Shown here one piece after another: positions 1 to 5,088 of a stretch of 7,008 nucleotides of DNA. Within the stretch, counting starts at the first letter, position 1, and every line of letters begins with the position of its first letter. The DNA is from an uncultured Lachnospiraceae bacterium (lineage in GTDB: Bacteria > Bacillota > Clostridia > Lachnospirales > Lachnospiraceae). A program made the translations under genes and the position numbers. The DNA is taken from positions 5,033 through 12,040 of the forward strand of contig CAJUSO010000010.1 in NCBI GenBank assembly GCA_910588965.1. Reading direction: 5' to 3'. Below the pieces are notes generated by a model. That model saw only the letters and a program-made list of their open reading frames with translations, did not search any database and had not been told where the DNA came from.

Positions 1-151
1 TCCCAGGCAGCCCGTCAGGGACACAGGAATGGGAAGCAGTGGAGGCCATCCCAGGCAGCCCAGCAAGGACACAGGAATGGGAAGCAGTGGAGGCCATCCC
101 AGGCAGCCCGTCAGGGACACAGGAATGGGAAGCAGTGGAGGCCATCCCAGG
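1..151 (+). repeat. 48-bp in-frame tandem repeat inside addA (three copies plus a 7-bp start of a fourth)
   Basis: Copies lie at 1-48, 49-96 and 97-144, and TCCCAGG at 145-151 begins a fourth. Copies 1 and 3 are identical. Copy 2 differs at three bases, all between positions 62 and 66, changing Ser-Gly to Ala-Arg. The period is divisible by three, so each unit encodes 16 residues, PGSPSGTQEWEAVEAI, and copy-number change would keep the reading frame. The array may begin before the window, so the total copy number is unknown. Confidence 0.95.
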
Positions 152-758
152 GATGCCTGCAGATTCAGGAACAGGAGGGGGATTGCAGGAGGCGCTGCCA
201 GAGCGGGAGCGTTATATCCCTGCTTTCATGGAAGGAGCCCAGGAAGAAAAGAAGGGCGCGAAACGGGGTACGGCGATTCACCGTATTTTGGAATGCTATG
301 ATTTCACCAGGCCGCCAGAATCCCTGCCAGACCAGATTGAATCCCTCATAAGCCAGAACAGGCTCGGATCCGGCCAGATAAGCCATACCTATCTGGCTCC
401 CTTGGAAAAACTCCTGCGCTCCGGCCTGGGAAGGCGGCTGCAGGAGGCGGCCCGCTTGCAGAAGCTGCACCGGGAACAGCCCTTTGTTATGGGGAAGCCT
501 GCCAAAGAAGCTTTAGGAGAGGGCAGCAGCGAGGAAATGTTATTGATCCAGGGGATTATCGACGTGTTTTTTGAAGAAGGGGATGGTATTGTGCTCCTGG
601 ATTATAAAACAGACCGGGTAAAGGAGCTGCAGGAACTGGTGAAGCGTTATAAGGCCCAATTAGACTTATACCAGGAAGCCATTGAACGGGCAATGGGCAG
701 GAAAGTAAAGGAAAAGCTGATCTATTCCTTTTGCTTAAATAGCGTCATCCATGTATAA
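1..758 (+). CDS. addA: AddA helicase/nuclease subunit, C-terminal part (5' truncated by the window edge)
   Basis: The first complete codon is at position 3; 251 residues are visible before the TAA at 756-758. This is the RecB-like nuclease domain that ends AddA, the ATP-dependent helicase/exonuclease subunit that works with AddB to process double-strand breaks for RecA repair in the cytoplasm. Visible nuclease motifs, in order, are GTAIH (267-281, the G-x-x-x-H motif), QGIID (Asp codon 561-563), LDYKTD (Asp codon 600-602, Lys codon 606-608) and QLDLY (657-671, the QxxxY motif). The end YSFCLNSVIHV fits the usual AddA terminus, so the 3' end looks intact. The helicase domains lie upstream and outside the window. 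The odd part is the linker before the nuclease: three in-frame copies of PGSPSGTQEWEAVEAI followed by a Pro/Gly-rich stretch. The identification is secure; the role of the repeat is unknown. Confidence 0.92.
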   Translation, partial: PGSPSGTQEWEAVEAIPGSPARTQEWEAVEAIPGSPSGTQEWEAVEAIPGMPADSGTGGGLQEALPERERYIPAFMEGAQEEKKGAKRGTAIHRILECYDFTRPPESLPDQIESLISQNRLGSGQISHTYLAPLEKLLRSGLGRRLQEAARLQKLHREQPFVMGKPAKEALGEGSSEEMLLIQGIIDVFFEEGDGIVLLDYKTDRVKELQELVKRYKAQLDLYQEAIERAMGRKVKEKLIYSFCLNSVIHV

Positions 759-759
759 C
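731..759 (+). promoter_or_regulatory. Sigma-A-like promoter in the first 41-bp copy
   Basis: TTGCTT at 731-736 (-35-like, three of six consensus bases) is followed by a 17-base spacer and TATAAC at 754-759 (-10-like, five of six). It overlaps the end of addA and would read toward maf. The hexamer match and ideal spacing are seen in the sequence; activity is inferred. Because the sequence also encodes the AddA C-terminus, the match could be coincidental. Confidence 0.4.
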
Positions 760-771
760 CACCCCTGTAAA

Positions 772-800
772 TTGCTTAAATAGCGTCATCCATGTATAAC
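772..800 (+). promoter_or_regulatory. Sigma-A-like promoter in the second 41-bp copy
   Basis: TTGCTT at 772-777, a 17-base spacer and TATAAC at 795-800 exactly repeat the upstream site. This copy is free of coding constraint. The two substitutions between copies lie outside both hexamers and the spacer. Function is inferred from hexamers and spacing only. Confidence 0.42.
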
Positions 801-832
801 CGCCCCTGCAAAGAATCTTAATAGAACAGTGA

Positions 833-861
833 TTGTTTTCAGGCGTTTCTTATGTTATAGT
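833..861 (+). promoter_or_regulatory. Probable sigma-A promoter proximal to maf
   Basis: TTGTTT at 833-838, a 17-base spacer and TATAGT at 856-861 predict a transcript start near 867-869, about 55 bases before the maf start codon. The surrounding AT-rich tract and position between genes support it. It is the best single candidate for driving maf and the genes behind it. Confidence 0.55.
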
Positions 862-923
862 GGGTGTTGCAAAAGATATTGTGATGTTTGGCTACATTAT
901 ATTGAATGAGAAAGGATTCCCTT

Positions 924-1571
924 ATGAGCAATTACAATTTAATCCTAGCTTCCGCGTCCCCCCGCCGGAAGGAACTCCTGCAGCAGGTTGGCGCTGCCTT
1001 TGAGGTTTGCCCTTCCCAAGGCGAAGAAACAATTACCACCCAAGACCCCGCCCAGGCGGTGATGGAACTGTCCCGCCAAAAGGCCGCGGAGGTTGCTAAA
1101 AGGCTGGGCAATCCCCCGGCGCAGGATTCCCCAAAGCCGCATCCCTGCAGGCATGGCGGCAGGGATAATCGAGGCACAATCGTCTTAGGCGCTGACACCT
1201 TGGTAGCCTTTGCAGGCAAAATATTGGGAAAGCCCAAGGGCCAAGAGGAGGCAAAGTCCATGCTCCGTATGCTTTCTGGCAATACCCACAGCGTATTTAC
1301 CGGGGTAACCCTCTGCATCAACCGGGAAGGGCAGGAGGACGTCCAATCTTTTTACGAAGAGACGGAGGTTACCTTATACCCTATGACGGAGCGGCAGATA
1401 GCAGGTTATGTGGCAACTGGGGAACCTATGGATAAGGCGGGCTCCTATGGCATACAAGGCAGGTTTGCCGTCCACATCCAGGGGATCCGGGGAGACTATA
1501 ACAATGTGGTGGGGCTCCCTGTCGCAAGAATTTATCAGGAACTCATGAAATCAGGCATTGAAATTTTGTGA
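924..1571 (+). CDS. maf: Maf family nucleotide pyrophosphatase (dTTP/UTP-type)
   Basis: The 215-residue cytoplasmic protein belongs to the Maf/HAM1-fold family, which hydrolyses non-canonical or surplus nucleoside triphosphates to monophosphate and pyrophosphate. Family motifs are ASASPRRKELL (residues 9-19), RQKA (51-54), LGADTLV (88-94), GKILGKP (98-104) and DKAGSYGIQG (170-179). The last motif matches the YhdE-like branch that acts on dTTP/UTP rather than the YceF 7-methyl-GTP branch; that assignment is by family resemblance. The ATG at 924 is chosen over the in-frame ATG at 906 because AGAAAGGA (909-916) sits 7 bases before it and the family N-terminus begins at the following residues. 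Residues about 62-84 form an extra Pro/His/Gly/Arg-rich segment that most Maf proteins lack, which makes the protein slightly long. It probably heads the downstream gene string, behind three promoter-like sites. Confidence 0.93.
   Translation: MSNYNLILASASPRRKELLQQVGAAFEVCPSQGEETITTQDPAQAVMELSRQKAAEVAKRLGNPPAQDSPKPHPCRHGGRDNRGTIVLGADTLVAFAGKILGKPKGQEEAKSMLRMLSGNTHSVFTGVTLCINREGQEDVQSFYEETEVTLYPMTERQIAGYVATGEPMDKAGSYGIQGRFAVHIQGIRGDYNNVVGLPVARIYQELMKSGIEIL
1141..1166 (+). repeat. Perfect 8-bp inverted repeat inside the maf-specific insert
   Basis: Arms ATCCCTGC (1141-1148) and GCAGGGAT (1159-1166) are exact reverse complements around a 10-base loop. They lie within the codons for the extra segment of Maf (about 1107-1175). 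No U-tract follows, so it is not an intrinsic terminator. It looks like a small palindromic repeat absorbed into the gene; origin is inferred. Confidence 0.6.
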
Positions 1572-1624
1572 GATTCATACTATCATAGAATCAGAAAGGG
1601 GAGGGGCTGAGAGGAGGATTAATG

Positions 1625-1888
1625 ATGAATGAATATGATGAAATGTGTGTAGAATGCTTTTTGGAGAACCAGTCGCAGCTGTTTGACGAGCGTGTGGCGT
1701 CAAATGTGGAGGAGGCAGAGGCATTCCTGGAAGACTGCATGGCTGTGGTCTGTAAGAATTTAAAGGAAGTGCGCACCTATTTTGAAGAAGAAGGCGCAGA
1801 TATTGCCCAGATGAGCGATGACGATTTGGAGGATGCATCGGAGGTATTCCCGCTGCCGGATGGGAGGTATCTGGTAGTGGAGGCTTAG
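1625..1888 (+). CDS. Small acidic protein of unknown function
   Basis: I do not recognise a characterised family for this 87-residue protein. It is strongly acidic, with an Asp/Glu cluster at residues 65-73, no signal peptide and no membrane segment, so it is presumably cytoplasmic. It has two cysteine pairs, C8-x2-C11 and C38-x4-C43, which could bind a metal or form disulfides; this is speculation. The sequence looks like a compact mixed alpha/beta domain ending in a strand-like PDGRYLVVEA. AGGAGG at 1612-1617 lies 7 bases before the ATG at 1625 and only 4 before an in-frame ATG at 1622, so 1625 is preferred. It starts 53 bases after maf and ends 22 bases before the FAD protein, which suggests co-expression with them. 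It is very likely a real gene because of its ribosome site, position and clean reading frame. Confidence 0.8.
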   Translation: MNEYDEMCVECFLENQSQLFDERVASNVEEAEAFLEDCMAVVCKNLKEVRTYFEEEGADIAQMSDDDLEDASEVFPLPDGRYLVVEA

Positions 1889-1910
1889 GGCAGAAAAGGA
1901 GAATTTTAAG

Positions 1911-3317
1911 ATGGAACAGTATGATGTGGTCATTGTAGGGGCGGGGCCTTCCGGCATTTTCTGCGCCTATGAGCTGATGCGCCAGAGGCCGGGCATGCGG
2001 GTCCTGATGCTGGAGAAGGGCAGGCGCATTGAGGAACGCCAATGCCCGAAACGTAAGACAAAGGCCTGCGTAGGCTGCAAGCCCTGCTCCATTACCACCG
2101 GGTTTGCAGGGGCAGGCGCTTTTTCGGATGGGAAGCTGTCCCTATCCCCGGATGTGGGCGGGAACCTGCCGGAAATCCTGGGCTACGAGGAGACGGCTGC
2201 CCTTATCCGGGAATCAGATGAGATTTACCTGGAATTTGGCGCAGATAGGAATGTTTATGGCCTTGGCAAAGAAAAAGAAATCCGCGAAATCCGCCGGAAA
2301 GCAATCAATGCGAACCTAAAGCTTGTGGAATGCCCCATCCGCCATCTGGGTACGGAGGAAGGTTATAAAATCTATATGCGCCTCCAGGAACATCTTTTAG
2401 GGCAGGGGGTTTTCATGCAGTTCCAGACGGCAGTAAAGGATATCCTGGTGGAGGGCGGCCGGACGGTAGGCGTTATCACAGACAAAGGGGAAACGTTCTA
2501 TGGCAGGGAGGTTGTCTGTGCCATCGGCAGGGAAGGCGCAGATTGGTTCAGCCGTGTCTGCCAGGCGCATGGGATTGAGACCAAGGTAGGTACTGTGGAT
2601 ATTGGGGTACGGGTAGAGGTCCGGGATGAAGTGATGGAATTTTTGAACCAGAACCTGTATGAAGCAAAGCTTGTGTACCATACGCCTACCTTTGATGATA
2701 AAGTGCGGACGTTCTGCACCAACCCTTCTGGGGAGGTGGCGACGGAATATTATGAGAACGGGCTGGCGGTGGTCAATGGCCATGCGTATAAATCCAGCGG
2801 GTTAAAGACCCATAATACGAATTTTGCCCTGTTGGTGTCCAAGAATTTTACCAAGCCCTTTAAGACGCCGATCGCATATGGCAAACAGATTGCTCAGCTT
2901 TCCAATATGCTCTGCGACGGTAAAATCCTGGTGCAGGCTTTCGGTGATTTCCGTAGGGGAAGGCGTACCACGGAGGAACGCCTGTGCAGGAATAACTTAA
3001 TCCCCACCTTAAAGGACGCCGTTCCAGGGGATTTATCCTTGGTGTTCCCCCACCGCATTATGGTGGATATTGAGGAGATGATATTTGCCCTGGATAAGGT
3101 GACCCCAGGGATTGCCAGTGACGAGACATTGCTCTATGGCGTAGAGGTGAAATTCTATTCCAACAAGGTAGTGGTAAACCGGGATTTTGAGACGAATATC
3201 CCAGGCCTGCGGGCAATAGGGGACGGTGCGTCCGCTACCAGGGGGCTGCAGCAGGCATCGGCAAATGGGCTGAGCGTGGCGCGCAGTATTTTATCTTCTA
3301 TGGGAAATACGCCGTAA
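1911..3317 (+). CDS. FAD-dependent oxidoreductase, COG2509-type (uncharacterised dehydrogenase family)
   Basis: The 468-residue protein opens with a Rossmann FAD-binding motif, VVIVGAGPSG (residues 6-15), followed by an acidic strand end LMLEKGRR. The C-terminal FAD motif AIGDGASATRGLQQASANGL (435-454) completes the flavin site, and together they identify the COG2509 group of predicted FAD-dependent dehydrogenases. Its substrate is not established. A cysteine cluster C45-x7-C53-x2-C56-x2-C59 follows the first FAD motif and precedes GFAGAGAFSDGKL; it could hold an iron-sulfur centre or zinc. There is no signal peptide or membrane span, so it is probably cytoplasmic. AAGGAG at 1896-1901 lies 9 bases upstream of the ATG. 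Length and motifs look complete. The family call is firm; the reaction is unknown. Confidence 0.88.
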   Translation: MEQYDVVIVGAGPSGIFCAYELMRQRPGMRVLMLEKGRRIEERQCPKRKTKACVGCKPCSITTGFAGAGAFSDGKLSLSPDVGGNLPEILGYEETAALIRESDEIYLEFGADRNVYGLGKEKEIREIRRKAINANLKLVECPIRHLGTEEGYKIYMRLQEHLLGQGVFMQFQTAVKDILVEGGRTVGVITDKGETFYGREVVCAIGREGADWFSRVCQAHGIETKVGTVDIGVRVEVRDEVMEFLNQNLYEAKLVYHTPTFDDKVRTFCTNPSGEVATEYYENGLAVVNGHAYKSSGLKTHNTNFALLVSKNFTKPFKTPIAYGKQIAQLSNMLCDGKILVQAFGDFRRGRRTTEERLCRNNLIPTLKDAVPGDLSLVFPHRIMVDIEEMIFALDKVTPGIASDETLLYGVEVKFYSNKVVVNRDFETNIPGLRAIGDGASATRGLQQASANGLSVARSILSSMGNTP

Positions 3318-3395
3318 CTGCCAGGATGGATTCGGGTAGGCGGCACACAAGTGCAAAAATCATAGAAAGAACACAGGTGAGCAGGTAAATTACGG

Positions 3396-4385
3396 ATGAA
3401 GAGGAAGAAGAGACATAAAACAGCAGTATGGTGCGCATTGGCTTGCATGTGCCTGGGCGCCTGTTCCTTAGGCAAAGCCCAGGAAATCGTTAACTCTGGG
3501 TTTGGCCCCAGCCAGGTATTCAAGATTAAGGAGGAAGCCTGTACGCTGCCGGAGGCCAAGGCCGTGCTGGCAAATTACCAGAATATGTATGCCACCATGT
3601 ATGGGATTGAATTATGGGGGCGGGGATTTGAAGGAAATGATTTGGAAAGCTATGTGAAAGACTTAACAATTGCCAGGCTGGCGCAGATTATGGCCATGGA
3701 TTTCCTGGCGGAAGAAAAGGGGATTTCCCTGACAGAAGAAGAGCATGGGAAAATCAGGGAAGCGGCCAGGGAATACTATGGCTCCCTGAACGAGGCGGAG
3801 AAGGAGTACATGGGGGCGAAGGAAGGAGATATTGAGACGCTTTACCGAAGGTACGGCCTTGCCAATAAGCTGTACACCCATTTGACAGAAGGGGTGGACG
3901 GCGAGGTCAGCGACGATGAGGCGCGGGTGATAGAGGCCCAGCAGATTTTTGTGTCTGATGAGGAGAAGGCAGGGCAGGTAGAGGAGAGCCTGGAAGAAGG
4001 AGCGGACTTCCTGTCCATTGCCAGCGCTTATAATGAAGCTTCCGAGACTGAAATTACATTTGGAAGGGGCGATTTGCCTCCAGAGGTAGAGGAAGAAGCC
4101 TTTTCCATGGAAAATGAACAGGTCAGCGGCAGGATTGCGGCGGGCAAAGGATTTTATTTCATTAAATGCATCAACCATTTCAACCAGGAAAAGACGGATA
4201 TCAATAAGTCCGTTATCTTGGAAAAGCGGAGGAAAGAGGCCTTTGACGGCGTCTACCGGGAGTTTTTGGGCAGCATCCCTTCCGAATTTTATGAAAATGT
4301 CTGGGATCGGGTAAAGGTAGAAGTGAAGCCAGAGGTAAAGACAGACAGTTTTTTTGAAGTCTATGAAAAATATTGTGATTGGTGA
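3396..4385 (+). CDS. PrsA/SurA-like lipoprotein with a divergent parvulin-type peptidyl-prolyl isomerase domain
   Basis: The 329-residue protein has a basic N-terminus (MKRKKRHK), a hydrophobic stretch and a lipobox LGAC with the lipidated cysteine at residue 23. It should be anchored on the outer face of the membrane. Residues about 45-165 are helical and charged, as in the chaperone arm of PrsA/SurA proteins. Residues about 175-260 resemble parvulin: AQQIFV (181-186) stands where active parvulins have an xxHIL motif, then FGRGDLPPEVEEEAF (222-236) and GFYFIKCIN (252-260). Both usual histidine positions (HIL and YHII-like) are replaced, so isomerase activity is doubtful and a holdase role is more likely; this is inference. 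The C-terminus (270-329) is helical and charged. Ribosome-site support is weak (AGGT at 3383-3386). It follows the FAD gene by 78 bases and ends 7 bases before the HAD gene. Confidence 0.82.
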   Translation: MKRKKRHKTAVWCALACMCLGACSLGKAQEIVNSGFGPSQVFKIKEEACTLPEAKAVLANYQNMYATMYGIELWGRGFEGNDLESYVKDLTIARLAQIMAMDFLAEEKGISLTEEEHGKIREAAREYYGSLNEAEKEYMGAKEGDIETLYRRYGLANKLYTHLTEGVDGEVSDDEARVIEAQQIFVSDEEKAGQVEESLEEGADFLSIASAYNEASETEITFGRGDLPPEVEEEAFSMENEQVSGRIAAGKGFYFIKCINHFNQEKTDINKSVILEKRRKEAFDGVYREFLGSIPSEFYENVWDRVKVEVKPEVKTDSFFEVYEKYCDW

Positions 4386-4392
4386 GGGGCAT

Positions 4393-5070
4393 ATGTGCAT
4401 AAAACATGATATGGCGATATTAGAGGATATCCAGTCTGTCATTTTTGACTTAGATGGGACGTTGGTGGATTCCATGTGGCTATGGCATGATATCGACGTG
4501 GAATTTTTGGGACTGCGGGGGCTCGCCCTGCCGGATACCTACCAGAGGGATATCGAGGGCATGAGCTTTACAGAAACGGCAGCTTATACCAAAGAACTGT
4601 TCCAGCTTCCAGAAAGCGTGGAAGAGCTGAAGGAAATCTGGAACCGTATGGCGATTGGGAAATATACATACGAGGTGCCCTTTAAGCCTGGGGCGGAAGC
4701 ATTCCTGCAATACTGCAAGGAACAGGGGATTACCGTGGGGATAGCCACCAGCAATTCCCGGGATTTGGTGGAGGCGGTAGCAGGCTCCTTGCATTTCCAG
4801 GATTATATCCAGGAGATTGTGACAGCCTGTGAAGTGGATCGTGGGAAGCCGGCGCCGGATGTCTATCTGGAAGCCGCCAGCCGCCTGCAGGCACAGCCGG
4901 GGCATTGCCTGGTGTTTGAGGATGTGCCGATGGGCATCCTGGCAGGGAAAAACGCCGGGATGCGCGTCTGCGCGGTAGAGGATGCCTTTTCCCAGGCACA
5001 GCAGGAAGAGAAGCGGAAGCTGGCGGATTATTACATTTCTGATTTCTATGAGGTGTTTGCAGGGCTTTAA
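4393..5070 (+). CDS. HAD-superfamily hydrolase, beta-phosphoglucomutase/phosphatase-like (subfamily IA)
   Basis: The 225-residue protein shows all four HAD motifs. Motif I is FDLDGTLVDS with nucleophile D19 and acid/base D21, motif II is IATSNS with T119, motif III is K152 in GKPAPDVYLE, and motif IV is FEDVPMGI with E176-D177. Residues about 27-90 form a helical C1 cap, typical of beta-phosphoglucomutase, phosphoglycolate phosphatase and related sugar-phosphate phosphatases. The substrate cannot be named from sequence. Motif IV has Pro where Ser is usual (EDSxxGI), which is a mild departure. The open frame extends upstream to an ATG at 4354, overlapping the lipoprotein gene. GGTGAGG (4381-4387) sits 5 bases before the ATG at 4393, so that start is preferred. 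Tight spacing to both neighbours implies co-transcription. Confidence 0.88.
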   Translation: MCIKHDMAILEDIQSVIFDLDGTLVDSMWLWHDIDVEFLGLRGLALPDTYQRDIEGMSFTETAAYTKELFQLPESVEELKEIWNRMAIGKYTYEVPFKPGAEAFLQYCKEQGITVGIATSNSRDLVEAVAGSLHFQDYIQEIVTACEVDRGKPAPDVYLEAASRLQAQPGHCLVFEDVPMGILAGKNAGMRVCAVEDAFSQAQQEEKRKLADYYISDFYEVFAGL

Positions 5071-5088
5071 TCGGGCATGGGAGGGCTT

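Larger units (their letters stand above)
731..812 (+). repeat. 41-bp direct tandem duplication spanning the addA stop codon
   Basis: Copy 1 (731-771) contains the last eight sense codons and the TAA of addA. Copy 2 (772-812) follows immediately and is noncoding. They differ at two positions only (A761/G802 and T767/C808). The unit is not a multiple of three, so the second copy does not extend AddA. Each copy contains TTGCTT, 17 bases, then TATAAC, so the event duplicated a promoter-like sequence upstream of maf. Confidence 0.93.

Noticed and set aside
1..151. Regularly repeated 48-bp units as a possible CRISPR array
   Set aside because: The units are contiguous with no spacers and stay in frame with the AddA coding sequence.
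29..301. Second open reading frame through the addA repeats
   Set aside because: It is open only because a unit divisible by three repeats itself; it lacks protein-like features beyond the repeat and overlaps the clear AddA frame.
759..832. Intrinsic terminator for addA
   Set aside because: The region contains the second 41-bp copy but no stable stem followed by T residues, so addA may read through or end by another mechanism.
906..923. Earlier in-frame start for maf at 906
   Set aside because: The ribosome site AGAAAGGA lies inside that extension and is well spaced from the ATG at 924, and the family N-terminus begins there.
1572..1592. GATTC...GAATC inverted repeat between maf and the small gene
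   Set aside because: Arms are only 5 bp, the inside does not pair, and no T-run follows, so neither a terminator nor an operator can be supported.
1575..2042. Minus-strand open frame of 155 codons across the small acidic gene and the start of the FAD gene
   Set aside because: It has no recognisable motifs and is Pro/His/Leu-rich as expected of an antisense shadow; the + strand genes have ribosome sites and family motifs.
3318..3395. Possible terminator or promoter in the 78-bp gap before the lipoprotein gene
   Set aside because: I found no GC-rich hairpin with a T-tract and no hexamer pair with suitable spacing.
3663..4475. Long minus-strand open frame of 270 codons opposite the lipoprotein gene
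   Set aside because: No family resemblance and no fitting ribosome site; the opposite strand encodes a lipobox protein with PrsA-like architecture.
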